Positions 1-8,556 of a stretch of 33,118 nt of DNA are shown here, in pieces. The DNA is from Candidatus Ozemobacteraceae bacterium (GTDB taxonomy: Bacteria; Muiribacteriota; Ozemobacteria; Ozemobacterales; Ozemobacteraceae): assembly GCA_035373905.1 (NCBI GenBank), contig DAOSOK010000049.1, positions 1 to 33,118 of the forward strand, in the 5' to 3' direction. The position numbers and the translations under genes are program-made. The notes beneath the pieces are model-generated. The model had not been told where the DNA came from. It saw only the letters and a list, made by a program, of their open reading frames with translations, and made no database searches. Position 1 is the first letter of the stretch. Each line of letters opens with the position of its first letter.

Positions 1-279
1 AAGCGGTTCCTAAAATTCAGACGTCAGGTGGGCGTACACCGGAAATGTCGGATGTACTTCCCGAACACCGAGATCGAACGCGCCGAAGCCGTCATCAAAC
101 GGTACCGCGACGAACTCGCCTCGCGCACGTTCACCAAGCACGGCCTGAAAACGTCGATGTGTTTCGGCCTCACCTCGGTGAAGAACGACGACACCACGGC
201 CACGATGATCGAGCGCGTCACCTACGCCCTCTACGAAGCCCGCCGCAACGGCCCGGCCAGCATCGCGATCAAGGAGTGA
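1..279 (+). CDS. Partial GGDEF-domain protein, C-terminal end only
   Basis: The reading frame is open from base 1 to a TGA at 277-279, so the start lies outside the window. The 92 visible residues look like the second half of a diguanylate cyclase (GGDEF) domain: a YFPNT segment like the LP.T that follows the signature, then an amphipathic helix, then SMCFGLTS like the usual S.GvA strand, and finally TYALYEARRNG, which matches the conserved AD.ALY.AKr.G end of the fold. Where the GGDEF signature itself should fall, nine to five residues before the Pro of FPNT, the frame reads VHRKC, so the active site is not recognisable. Either the domain is catalytically dead or the first bases are misassembled or frameshifted. 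No domain follows the GGDEF end. The gene converges on the metallopeptidase gene at 340-1941. Confidence 0.6.
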   Translation, partial: KRFLKFRRQVGVHRKCRMYFPNTEIERAEAVIKRYRDELASRTFTKHGLKTSMCFGLTSVKNDDTTATMIERVTYALYEARRNGPASIAIKE

Positions 280-339
280 AGTAAAAGCAATTGACGACGT
301 GGCCTCTTTTGAGTCCCACACCGCCAATTGTTTTATTCG

Positions 340-1941
340 CTATTTTTTAAGAGCAAATATTGTTATGCCGTTATTCATTTGAAATCCAATTTGGAGAGCG
401 TTCCCATCTCCCCCACCCTTGAATTCCAACATGCAACATGCAAGCGGCATAAGGGTAATTGATCTAGGGGATAGATTCGCATTCAAAATCTGGTTGTTCA
501 GTATATTATTAATGGGTCCCGTCAGAGTAACAGAATCCAACCCCGGCCCAAACCGATATGGGATATTCCATTCAATATCATTGAACTCATAATCGTTTGT
601 ATCATTTGGCGTGTTCAAATACATCGCGAGCATCCATTCGACATAAATCGTTTCAAAAGATTTTACTGTTACGCCCTCGACCGCTTCCATGCCTGTTTTC
701 GAACTAGCATATAATGCTTTGATCGCACTTGGGTATGCTTCGGCAAGCCACTCACCGAAGAGGGCAACCTGGCCGTATTGGGCTTCGCTCCCCCATCCGT
801 CATTCTGAACAAGCGGAACCTGGTTCATACTTTCAAAGTATTGCTGAATGAGAGTCGCTTTTGATTGATTCATCTCATTTGTCACTTTGAAACCGCAGGC
901 ACTCTCTGCATACGCCGAAAGTGTTTCGTTTAGCCAGTCGTCATTCGAAGGAAGGCCTTTCTTTATTCTCTTCGAATAGAAGATCATGTGCTGAAATTCA
1001 TGCGCCATCGTACTTTGCATTATTTCAGGCGTCAGTCTCATTGGGCCATCCATACGAAAATTCAAATAAAATATTTTCTTTTGGTTGGTAATGGATGGCG
1101 TGATGCGTTCAGGCGGATATAAATCACCTGAATAAAAAAAACCAGCAAGCCTATCATCAAATTGATTCATAATAGGTGTAATCAAAACGTAAATATCTTT
1201 ACCAAGGTCTATACCCGTCGTATTATCGCCAGCTTGAAGTTCCTCTCCAAACGAATTATGCATTATTTCATATATATTATTCCAACCGCTGATGATATCA
1301 TCGTAATATCTCGTCACGGTTGAATTGCTTGCTATTGTTTGATCAACATAAAACCGCAAATATCCCCCCGTCGAGCCTGGCAAAGATTCTGAACGGTAAA
1401 GTTTGCCAGTTACATTATTCGAATCAACCCCATTGTATACCTTAAAAACTAATGTCGTTTCATCGGTAGAAAGACGTTTTGATCCACGAAAAGATGAACT
1501 CCACGTATCATGTGGTATTTCGGAATTCTTTCTTTCAAGAGAACGCAATCCAGCATGAAATTGTGAAGCACGATCGTAATTCCCGTTTCTAACATTTCGC
1601 CTAGGCGTTGAGACAAAAGATGCGGTAAAAGGTTGATTGGCTGAGAGAATGATAGTTTGTGAGGAAGATGTAAAGTTCGCAAGTAAAATCGCCGCGGTAC
1701 TATTGCTTGAAAAACTATTAATCGAAATAGACGTGGCGTCAGGAGCAACGGGCCATCCTGATGTGGTAAAGCCCGTGGGTGGCGTCAGTTGTGAAAAATC
1801 GAGAGGTCCATTGATTCCCTCCCAGCCGGAGTCGGGACTCAGTAATCCGCCACCGCCGCCACCGCCGCCTCCGCAGCCGAAGGTAAGGAGAGAGGCGGCG
1901 AGAAGAACGCTTCCAAAGAGTGAGCGAAGGGACTGTTTCAT
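340..1941 (-). CDS. Secreted lipoprotein zinc metallopeptidase, M30 (hyicolysin)-like
   Basis: The protein has 533 residues. The N-terminus is a hydrophobic export signal ending in a plausible lipoprotein Cys23, followed by nine glycines as a flexible linker. The catalytic signature is HEFQHM at residues 314-319, with a glutamate in WLNET at 339 (about 25 residues later) followed by SAYAE. HExxH plus this downstream Glu is the layout of the M30/hyicolysin group of gluzincin peptidases. The middle of the protein is rich in Ser, Thr and Asn and has no recognisable domain. The expected role is hydrolysis of extracellular or surface proteins. Base composition is strikingly AT-rich compared with every neighbour (many AAA, AAT, ATT and TAT codons), which suggests recent transfer. 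It is divergent from the gene at 2066. On the minus strand TATACT (complement of 2013-2018) could be a -10 box, but no good -35 is seen. Confidence 0.8.
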   Translation of the reverse strand: MKQSLRSLFGSVLLAASLLTFGCGGGGGGGGGLLSPDSGWEGINGPLDFSQLTPPTGFTTSGWPVAPDATSISINSFSSNSTAAILLANFTSSSQTIILSANQPFTASFVSTPRRNVRNGNYDRASQFHAGLRSLERKNSEIPHDTWSSSFRGSKRLSTDETTLVFKVYNGVDSNNVTGKLYRSESLPGSTGGYLRFYVDQTIASNSTVTRYYDDIISGWNNIYEIMHNSFGEELQAGDNTTGIDLGKDIYVLITPIMNQFDDRLAGFFYSGDLYPPERITPSITNQKKIFYLNFRMDGPMRLTPEIMQSTMAHEFQHMIFYSKRIKKGLPSNDDWLNETLSAYAESACGFKVTNEMNQSKATLIQQYFESMNQVPLVQNDGWGSEAQYGQVALFGEWLAEAYPSAIKALYASSKTGMEAVEGVTVKSFETIYVEWMLAMYLNTPNDTNDYEFNDIEWNIPYRFGPGLDSVTLTGPINNILNNQILNANLSPRSITLMPLACCMLEFKGGGDGNALQIGFQMNNGITIFALKK

Positions 1942-2029
1942 ACGTCAGACGGCTCCGGGAATTCAAATTCTTGGCGCAGCTCGGCATCTCTGAGATGACC
2001 GATCATACGAAGAGTATACCACAGAGGTC

Positions 2030-2058
2030 TTGACGGCCCTTCCGACGGTTCGTAGAAT
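2030..2058 (+). promoter_or_regulatory. Sigma70-type promoter of the 2066 gene, probably leaderless
   Basis: TTGACG (2030-2035) and TAGAAT (2053-2058) are separated by exactly 17 bp, close to the consensus of a housekeeping sigma factor. The first ATG begins at 2066, only seven bases after the -10 box, so the predicted transcript start falls on or next to the start codon. No Shine-Dalgarno sequence lies between them. This implies a leaderless or nearly leaderless mRNA. Confidence 0.6.
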
Positions 2059-2065
2059 TGCGTAC

Positions 2066-4630
2066 ATGATGAAGCTGAAATCACACATCTTTCTCGTCTG
2101 GCTGCTGATCTTTTCGCTCGTCGCGCAAGGGTATGCGCCGCTGCTGGCGCAGACTCCGGACGCGCTCCAGGCCGCGAACGAGCGGTATCAGTCGACGTAC
2201 AGAAGTTATTCGACGGCCGTCTCCTCGGGAGCCCCGATCGAAGAAATCCAGTCGAAGTTCAACGCCTACATGGAGGCGTATTCCCAGTATCAGCGTCTCG
2301 TCGCGCAGTCGCGCGGCGGGGCCCAGGTGACCGATGCCCCTGAAACCCAGGTCGAACCGACCCCGCAGACGACCGGTTCGGGGCAACCCTCTTCCGATCA
2401 ATCGTCCCTAGGCCAGATCGCGTCTTCCGCGAGCACGCTCATCACCACGACGGTGCCGCAGACGGCCAAGGGCTGGTTCGGGAAGATGTTCAGCGCCCTC
2501 AAGGAAAAGTTCCTCGGGAAAGAGGGCTCGAAAGAGATGCCTCTGCTCGAGAAGATCGCCTGGAACATCGGCAAAGCGATCGTTCCCTCGTTCGCGGTCA
2601 TGCTGGCGACGGCCCTGCTCGCCCCCCTTTCACCCGTTGCGATGATCATCGGCGGCATCGTCGTCGGTGCTGCGATGGGCGGCGTCATGACGTATGCCTA
2701 CGAAAAGCGCATGAACGCGAAATACCGCGACGTCCCCAAGGAAGACCTGAAGATCTGGCGCGACGTCACGGTCAGCGCTGCCGTCGAAGCCGTGATGGCC
2801 CCGTTCAACCTGATGACGGGCGGCCTGTTCGGCACCGTCGGCCCCACCGTCGGGTCTGCGATCACCCGCGTCGCCCTCACCCAGGCGGCCATCGGTTTCA
2901 CGGGCAGCGCTGTGTCGTCCGGCGTCGGCGGCGTCGTGAAGAACCTCTGGGCGAAAAACGTGTTCCACTACCCCGAAAAAATTGCATCCGCCGAGGCCCG
3001 GATCGACGCGATTCTCGAGTCGCACGTAAGATCGGGCCTGCCCCTGACGGCCAGCGAAACCCTCGAACTCAACAAACTCCGCGCCGACATCGACACGATG
3101 AAGGGCGAAAGCTACTCGGCCGAAGACTTCACCAAGGATCTCAAGCGCGCCGCCCTCAGTTCCGTCATCACGGGGTTCGCGGGATCCGTCATCTCAGACA
3201 AGATGTACACCTACGACAAGGGGCGCTGGGCCGACCGGCTTTCGGTGAAGGTGTTCGGCTCGACCGCCCAGGGAAAAGCCTTGTCGAGCCTCGTCTCGAC
3301 GATTCCCACGAACTTCGTCAGCGGCATGGCCGGGGCGGAGCTCGAAAAGCAGTTCATCAACACCGACATCGACGAGGTGCGCGCCGAACGGAATGCGTAT
3401 CCGCCGGGAACCGCGGCATACGAGTATTACAACACCGTCATCGCGGGCCTCGAAAACAAGAAAGACGCGATCAAGCCTATGGAAGCCGGTTTGAACACTG
3501 TCGCCAACAGCCTGGCCGTTCGGGCAGGCCAGTTGTCGGTGCAAGCCCTCAAATACAACCTCTATGACGCCCCCAAGGCCCGCAAGGCGGCCATCGAAGA
3601 TCTCTACCGCCTCCAGAACGAAGACTGGAAAAAAGCGAACACGCTGTATGAAAAATACCAGGCCATCGTCGAGAAGAAGCCGAATATCACCTCCTATCGA
3701 AACCCCATCAACTATGCAAAAGCGCTTCAGGCCTACAATTCGAAAGTCTCCGCGGCACGCCAGGAATGGATGGAACAGTGCGTCATCGCCCAGAACAACG
3801 AGCAGCTCCCCGCGAACGTGACCGCGAAACAGGAGATCTCCCAGAAGTTCGACCGCGATCTCAAGCTCAACCAGATGCTCGAACTCGGCAAGCTCTCGGG
3901 CGGCGAAAAGCACGTCGAAGCCATGATGGAAATCCTGAAGGCGAACAACCCCGAGTATGCCGCCCTTCCCGCCGATCAGCTTCGCTACAAGGCGATCACG
4001 GCGATCGCGAAGTCATACGACGACAAGTATGCCCAATGCACCCAGAAAGTGACATCCCTGAACGATACGCTTCAGAAATACAAAGATTACAAAGCCGGCA
4101 AGATCCAGCTCACGGAAGACGAAGCGCGGGTTCTCGACGGGCGGCGCGCCCTGATCAGCCCCTCGCAATACAAGGCCGCGCTCGTCGAACAGAAGGTGTA
4201 TGAAATGAAGTCGCAAAACGTCCGTTGGGACGTCGTCAAAATGCGTATGCCCGAACTTCTCGCCGAGGCCGAGCGTGAAACCCTCAACACCTACGGCGGC
4301 TGGAACGGCGTCCTCATCTCCGAGATGTATGCGAACGGGCTGGCCCGCTACAAATACGACCCCGAAGGACGGGTAAACTTCGCCGCCGAAATGAAGAAAC
4401 TCCTCGCGAAAATCCCCGGCATGGTCGAGTCCGGCATCATCAACGATTACAAGAAAGACGTGAATTCGGCGATCACCAACACCGTTCTGCCCAAGAACAC
4501 CTCCGACAACGTGATCGAGAATTTCATGGGCACCTTCGCCAAATCAGCCATCACGAGCGGCACCGGCAGCGCCATCGACACCGTCTACTCGGCAACGAAG
4601 GAACAGATTCTCGCCGGCTTCAAGCGCTGA
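2066..4630 (+). CDS. Large exported protein of unknown function with glycine-zipper hydrophobic segments
   Basis: The likely start is ATG 2066 (or the adjacent ATG at 2069), because the signal peptide begins there: basic MMKLK, hydrophobic core, and probable cleavage after PLLAQ. An upstream TTG at 2030 coincides with the -35 box and is unlikely. The 854-residue product has a Ser/Thr/Gln-rich linker (about residues 75-130). A long hydrophobic stretch at about 177-208 contains GGIVVGAAMGG, and a second glycine-rich stretch lies at about 243-290. The remaining ~560 residues are charged and helical, rich in Lys, Glu, Tyr and Asn, and coiled-coil-like. I recognise no enzyme motif. The regularly spaced glycines resemble glycine zippers of pore-forming or membrane-inserting proteins (inference). 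It is the only complete plus-strand gene and converges, with a 29-bp gap, on the 4660-5853 lipoprotein gene, which has a comparable glycine-rich segment. Confidence 0.75.
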   Translation: MMKLKSHIFLVWLLIFSLVAQGYAPLLAQTPDALQAANERYQSTYRSYSTAVSSGAPIEEIQSKFNAYMEAYSQYQRLVAQSRGGAQVTDAPETQVEPTPQTTGSGQPSSDQSSLGQIASSASTLITTTVPQTAKGWFGKMFSALKEKFLGKEGSKEMPLLEKIAWNIGKAIVPSFAVMLATALLAPLSPVAMIIGGIVVGAAMGGVMTYAYEKRMNAKYRDVPKEDLKIWRDVTVSAAVEAVMAPFNLMTGGLFGTVGPTVGSAITRVALTQAAIGFTGSAVSSGVGGVVKNLWAKNVFHYPEKIASAEARIDAILESHVRSGLPLTASETLELNKLRADIDTMKGESYSAEDFTKDLKRAALSSVITGFAGSVISDKMYTYDKGRWADRLSVKVFGSTAQGKALSSLVSTIPTNFVSGMAGAELEKQFINTDIDEVRAERNAYPPGTAAYEYYNTVIAGLENKKDAIKPMEAGLNTVANSLAVRAGQLSVQALKYNLYDAPKARKAAIEDLYRLQNEDWKKANTLYEKYQAIVEKKPNITSYRNPINYAKALQAYNSKVSAARQEWMEQCVIAQNNEQLPANVTAKQEISQKFDRDLKLNQMLELGKLSGGEKHVEAMMEILKANNPEYAALPADQLRYKAITAIAKSYDDKYAQCTQKVTSLNDTLQKYKDYKAGKIQLTEDEARVLDGRRALISPSQYKAALVEQKVYEMKSQNVRWDVVKMRMPELLAEAERETLNTYGGWNGVLISEMYANGLARYKYDPEGRVNFAAEMKKLLAKIPGMVESGIINDYKKDVNSAITNTVLPKNTSDNVIENFMGTFAKSAITSGTGSAIDTVYSATKEQILAGFKR

Positions 4631-4659
4631 GCTGACGCCTCCTCACCTCTTCCGTCGCG

Positions 4660-5853
4660 TCACTGGACGAACAGGACGTCGAGGATTCCCAGGTATTTCT
4701 GCGCGATCCAGGAGCCTTCCTGGCGCGCCTTGAACTCGAGCGGGGCGCGGAGTTTCGCGACGTAGGGTTCCCAGAAGCCGCGTTTGAGCGGGGGAACGCG
4801 CTGGATGTAGATGACGAGCCGCTGGATCGAGGAGTAGTCGTCTTTTTGGGCTTCTGCGGCCACCTGCTGTTCGAGCCACTCCGCCTGGTGCTCGCCGGGG
4901 GAATAGGTTCCCAGCAGCCAGCCTTCGATCTTCGCGAAACGGTCGCGGTACATGCCGGCCTCGAAGGCGTTCAGGCCGAAATCGAGCAGGCTGCCGACCG
5001 CCTTCCCGGTGATCGCCACCAGGACCGCTCCGAGAGCGATGTTTCCGAACATGGGCAGCGAACAGACGGCGGCGCCGACGCCCGCTCCGACCGCCCCCTG
5101 GGCCGCGGCGACGGCGGCGTTGCGGGCGAGGCCGAGGCCGAAGTTCACGGCGAACCCGGTGATCTCGCCCAGGCCGATGTGTGCCATGATGCGACTGCCG
5201 GTCACCTGGCCGTCGAGAAGCAGTTCGTCGAAGAACTTTTTCGCCGACCGGCGTGTCAGGAAGTTGAACAGTTTCGGGAAGAATTTCTTCGTCACATACT
5301 GAACCTGCGCCTGTGGGATCTGGTTCAGGATCTGCAGAAACGCGTCGGATTCGAACAGGCCGACGTGGCTCAATCCCGCACCGACGACGGCCATGCCGAT
5401 CATGCGGATGCATTCGTCGACCTTGACCTCGAGCGTCGTCGTGAACCCGACATTCACGACCTTGCCGTCGGCGATTTCCGAAAACCCGGCAGGAAGCTGA
5501 AACTTGAGGAAGCCTCTGCATTCGGGCCGTTGCGGCAACGGCATCTCGCTCGGAAAGTGTTTCGCGATCCAGTATTTGAGGGTCCAGCCGATGACGTTGA
5601 GGTTGCCGTCGATCACGAGCTTCAGCCGGGTGTTCCCTTCCGAAAAGGCGGACGAGGAAAGTTTGATCTGGAACTCGCCCTGGCCGGCCTGGTTGATCAC
5701 CAGGAAGATTCGCTGCAAGCCGAAGAGAATCCCCTTCCCCGCCCGCTCGTGGATCTGCTCCGGCGAGACGCCCGCGAGGACGGCGCCGGGCTGGCACGCG
5801 AGGAAGCACAGCGTCATCATCAGGATCAGGGAGATCGATGCGCATCGTTTCAT
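4660..5853 (-). CDS. Exported lipoprotein-like protein with a glycine/alanine-rich hydrophobic hairpin
   Basis: The 397-residue product starts at ATG 5853, preceded by AAGGAG (complement of 5863-5868) at nine-base spacing. The signal region (basic MKRC, hydrophobic core) could be cleaved at the FLAC Cys as a lipoprotein or later after AVLA. Residues about 233-292 form two hydrophobic Gly/Ala-rich segments (AAVAAAQGAVGAGVGAAV, then GNIALGAVLVAITGKAVG), with the small-xxx-small spacing of membrane-inserted glycine zippers. The rest is a mixed alpha/beta soluble protein with no motif I recognise. A long open frame in the overlapping phase (4643-5881) is an Arg/Pro-rich shadow. The gene follows the kinase-like gene (stop at 5908) after a 54-bp gap containing an extreme AT tract. 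Function is unknown. Confidence 0.75.
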   Translation of the reverse strand: MKRCASISLILMMTLCFLACQPGAVLAGVSPEQIHERAGKGILFGLQRIFLVINQAGQGEFQIKLSSSAFSEGNTRLKLVIDGNLNVIGWTLKYWIAKHFPSEMPLPQRPECRGFLKFQLPAGFSEIADGKVVNVGFTTTLEVKVDECIRMIGMAVVGAGLSHVGLFESDAFLQILNQIPQAQVQYVTKKFFPKLFNFLTRRSAKKFFDELLLDGQVTGSRIMAHIGLGEITGFAVNFGLGLARNAAVAAAQGAVGAGVGAAVCSLPMFGNIALGAVLVAITGKAVGSLLDFGLNAFEAGMYRDRFAKIEGWLLGTYSPGEHQAEWLEQQVAAEAQKDDYSSIQRLVIYIQRVPPLKRGFWEPYVAKLRAPLEFKARQEGSWIAQKYLGILDVLFVQ

Positions 5854-5878
5854 GGACGACACTCCTTTTTCGCGGCAA

Positions 5879-5911
5879 CAATATATCATATTATATTATG
5901 TTATATATCAA
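5879..5911 (-). promoter_or_regulatory. AT-rich tract upstream of the 5853 gene, possible promoter
   Basis: About 33 almost pure A/T bases (ATATATCATATTATATTATG and onward on the plus strand) sit between the stop codon at 5908 and the ribosome binding site of the 5853 gene, in otherwise GC-rich DNA. On the minus strand several TATAAT-like hexamers can be drawn (for example TATAAC, TATAAT). No clear -35 box can be assigned, so the exact promoter is unresolved. Confidence 0.35.
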
Positions 5912-7764
5912 TCGATTTGTCTGGGCCGGGACAACAGCAGGCCTTCCGGATGCGCCGTGGTTTCATCCTTCCGGACAAGCCGGGAAAGAGGATTGATCAT
6001 CCCGCGCACGACCGGCATCTCGACGCCGTCGGGCGTCTGGATCCTGATCGTCAGGCTGGGATTGCAGGACTCGAGCGTATCCCCTTCTTCCGTCAGGTCG
6101 AACGCCCGCACAAGATCGTTACGCCGGGCAAGGAGCTTCTCAACGCCGAGCTGCTGGGCATAGGCCGGCCATCCGCTGTCGGCGAACACGCGCTCGAGAT
6201 CCTGACGGCGCAGGGCGGCGATCCTCCGGGCCATCCATCGCGCATCGGCCCAGGTGCAGTTGCGCCAGCAGTCGGGAAGAAAGATCGGATGCGTCTTCAT
6301 GAACTGCGTTTTGAAGACTTCTCCAACGCAGTTTGGCGAGAGCGTGGAAAGGCAACCGGAGGAATACGGTCCGGCAAACGACGCTCCCATGTCGGAAAGG
6401 AACTCGACGTACCGCGAAAACGCCCCGGTGTTTGGGTCGAGCAGAAGACCACCCCTGGTGTTGTCCTCCTTCACGTCGGGATTGTTGATCCAGGTGTTGA
6501 AAACGACGGAGCTTCGGGCGACCCGGTCGTCGAGGGACGCTCCCCGGTTCAGGTCCACCCCTCCGAGGCGTTTGAGGGCCGGATTGTCTATGGTGAGCTG
6601 GCACTCCTTGAACGCGAGATAGATGCAGCCGAGATACTTCGCGTCCAGGGATTCCCGTTCGATCATCGCCTCGTCGACGCGACCGGTTCCGAGACGCGCC
6701 CCGTTTTCACTCGTGAGGATGGGTGCATCGGCAATATATCTCTCGAGATGGAACTTGTAACTCGATTTCAGCAGAAGCGACTCGAGTTCCTCACGGGTCG
6801 ACGGAGCGGACCGATCGGCGGATTTCGGAAGGATCAGCAGCGATTCTCCGGGGCCTGACCAGAATTTCGGATCGACGTACGTCGCGCCGAGTTCCATCGC
6901 AAGCCGCGTGGCGACGACATCCGAGTGGACCTCGTCTCCCCATTTCATTTTCCAGGAGATCCCATACCGGTCCTTGACCTTGATCTTGGGCGAACTCGCG
7001 TCGGTTTTCAATTCGTCGAAAAACAGGATGCGGCGTGCGTAGGCAAAGTCGAACCGCTCGGCTTTCTTCCCGGTCTTCCGGATCAACCGCGTGAGATCAG
7101 CGAGAAAGGCCGAGTAATGATCTCCGGGGGTCACGGGTCTGAGCGCCGGGTGATCCGCCACCGGTTCGAGACGTGACACCTCGACGGCGTTCATGGAAGC
7201 CATTTCTTCGATCGAAACCGGCTTCCCCGTTCCGGGGCGGGTGAGCCTCGCGGCTTCGAGCATCGCGCGCGATCTTCCCAGCGGCCGATTCGGATCAGGG
7301 GTGCGGGTCGTAAGCTTGAGTGGGCCGAACAGGAGGTTGCCGCCGCATTTCCATCCCAGGACGAGCATGGGAGGATCGGCATACGGATCCATCTGTGCCC
7401 GGGTAGAGTATCGAAGGCGCTGAAGCCGGCCGAACGACGGTTCCAGTCGTTCAGGAGCCTCTCCCGCATCCACCCGCCGGACGAGGTCGGCAGCGGTCGT
7501 CTCCATCAGGGCGATGGCCACCATGATCGGATGCTTTTCGATCTTTTCACGGTTGCCATCGTATTTTTTCGAAAGCTGCGCATCAGCCTCGCTGCGGTCG
7601 CGAGAAAGCAGTTCTCGAAATTCGCGGATGGACGCACGCGTGCATGGCACGAACCGGAACTCCCCGACCGCCTCGAAATCAGCCCGGCATGGAAGCCATG
7701 GACACAAGACCAGGAAAACGGCGAACGCCGTCATAACTACTTTCCGATATATATCATTCGTCAT
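5908..7764 (-). CDS. Exported protein with kinase-like motifs, conserved hypothetical family
   Basis: The start is chosen at ATG 7764: GGGGAG (complement of 7774-7779) lies nine bases upstream, and the product then begins with a good signal peptide (core AFAVFLVLC, cleavage near PCRA). The ATG at 7770 is the alternative. The product has 618 residues. Residues about 260-285 read GISWKMKWGDEVHSD, followed by a helix and ATYVDPKFW. About 427-434 is NNPDVKEDN, and 457-460 is SDMG. This order (Lys strand, Asn/Asp loop, DxG) resembles secreted conserved hypothetical proteins that I recall from Acidobacteria and others (KWG.EVH, then NWDNKD, then DWGAS), which look like HipA/PI3K-type kinase folds. 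Kinase activity is an inference only. The downstream neighbour is the 5853 lipoprotein and the upstream neighbour is the M23 peptidase, probably the same transcription unit. Confidence 0.7.
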   Translation of the reverse strand: MTNDIYRKVVMTAFAVFLVLCPWLPCRADFEAVGEFRFVPCTRASIREFRELLSRDRSEADAQLSKKYDGNREKIEKHPIMVAIALMETTAADLVRRVDAGEAPERLEPSFGRLQRLRYSTRAQMDPYADPPMLVLGWKCGGNLLFGPLKLTTRTPDPNRPLGRSRAMLEAARLTRPGTGKPVSIEEMASMNAVEVSRLEPVADHPALRPVTPGDHYSAFLADLTRLIRKTGKKAERFDFAYARRILFFDELKTDASSPKIKVKDRYGISWKMKWGDEVHSDVVATRLAMELGATYVDPKFWSGPGESLLILPKSADRSAPSTREELESLLLKSSYKFHLERYIADAPILTSENGARLGTGRVDEAMIERESLDAKYLGCIYLAFKECQLTIDNPALKRLGGVDLNRGASLDDRVARSSVVFNTWINNPDVKEDNTRGGLLLDPNTGAFSRYVEFLSDMGASFAGPYSSGCLSTLSPNCVGEVFKTQFMKTHPIFLPDCWRNCTWADARWMARRIAALRRQDLERVFADSGWPAYAQQLGVEKLLARRNDLVRAFDLTEEGDTLESCNPSLTIRIQTPDGVEMPVVRGMINPLSRLVRKDETTAHPEGLLLSRPRQID

Positions 7765-7834
7765 TATCATCGTCTCCCCTGCGTGGTGCAGACATTCTTC
7801 GGAAGGTTCGCAGATCCACCGATGTATCGAAGCC

Positions 7835-8533
7835 TCAGTCTTCGCTCGGGTTCGGCGTTCGTTCGGATTTCGGCGGAAAACACTTCGTGGGATCGAGCAC
7901 GAGTTCGAAACTCTGGGCCGGTTTCGAAGGCACGAAGAAGGACGTTTTGTATCCGACCTCGAAATGGAGGTGCCGCGTCTCGCTTCGGCCCGAATTGCCC
8001 ATCTCGCCCAGAACGTCGCCCGGGATGACGGTATCGCCGACCTTGCATGTGACCGTGCCCGGCGCGAGATGCGCATACCGTGTGTAAATCCCGTTGCCGT
8101 GATAGACCACGACGTGATTCCCCCAGCCGGCGCCGGCTTCGCGAAGCGACGTGTTGTGCTGGAACATGGAACTCTGTGGGGCGCCTGTCCTCACGTAGGC
8201 GATCGTCCCCTTATCCGCGGCCACCACGGGAACGTGCTTCACGGCGGGGTCGTCATGGACGAAATCGATTCCCTCGTGACTGGCCGGGTTCTCTGGCTTT
8301 CCCGAGAAGGCGACACGATAAGTCGAAATGCTCGGCAGTTCGTTCATGCGCCACGACAGCTGGTTGGGAAACGCAGCGGCTGCGGTCTGGACAGGAGACG
8401 TTTCCTGGAGCGTCGTAGAATGGAAGGGGGGAGCGGGATGCTCGGTATAGTAATCCGCCGCGCTGGACGGACAAACGCACAGGAAGAGGGAAAGAACGAC
8501 AGGAATCACCTGTCTGATGCAAAACGAAGCCAT
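7835..8533 (-). CDS. Exported M23 family (LytM/lysostaphin-type) peptidase
   Basis: The 232-residue product starts at ATG 8533. GGAGG lies 12 bases upstream, and a TTG at 8542 is a less likely start. A signal peptide with cleavage near SSAADY is followed by one M23 domain at about residues 80-195. The zinc ligands and catalytic residues are intact: HEGID gives His86 and Asp90, YAHL gives His155, and RHLHFEV gives His188 and His190. M23 enzymes are zinc endopeptidases that cut peptidoglycan cross-bridges or, when degenerate, regulate amidases. With every key residue present this one is probably active in the periplasm. There is no LysM, SH3 or coiled-coil region. It is 23 bp downstream of the 8557-10311 gene and 70 bp upstream of the kinase-like gene, consistent with one operon. 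Confidence 0.88.
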   Translation of the reverse strand: MASFCIRQVIPVVLSLFLCVCPSSAADYYTEHPAPPFHSTTLQETSPVQTAAAAFPNQLSWRMNELPSISTYRVAFSGKPENPASHEGIDFVHDDPAVKHVPVVAADKGTIAYVRTGAPQSSMFQHNTSLREAGAGWGNHVVVYHGNGIYTRYAHLAPGTVTCKVGDTVIPGDVLGEMGNSGRSETRHLHFEVGYKTSFFVPSKPAQSFELVLDPTKCFPPKSERTPNPSED

Positions 8534-8556
8534 GACGCGCAAAGACCTCCAAGCGT

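Noticed and set aside
4643..5881. Minus-strand frame of 412 codons overlapping the 4660-5853 lipoprotein gene
   Set aside because: Extremely Arg/Pro/Gly-rich translation typical of a shifted frame in GC-rich DNA. The other frame has a signal peptide, a ribosome binding site and hydrophobic segments.
4846..6858. Long plus-strand frame of 670 codons
   Set aside because: Shadow of two minus-strand exported genes. It crosses the AT-rich intergenic tract and has no start signal.
8076..8076. Upstream start at 8076 for the kinase-like gene, which would give 722 residues
   Set aside because: It would overlap most of the end of the M23 gene, and the extra N-terminus is Arg/Ser-rich shadow sequence. 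ATG 7764 has a ribosome binding site and a signal peptide.
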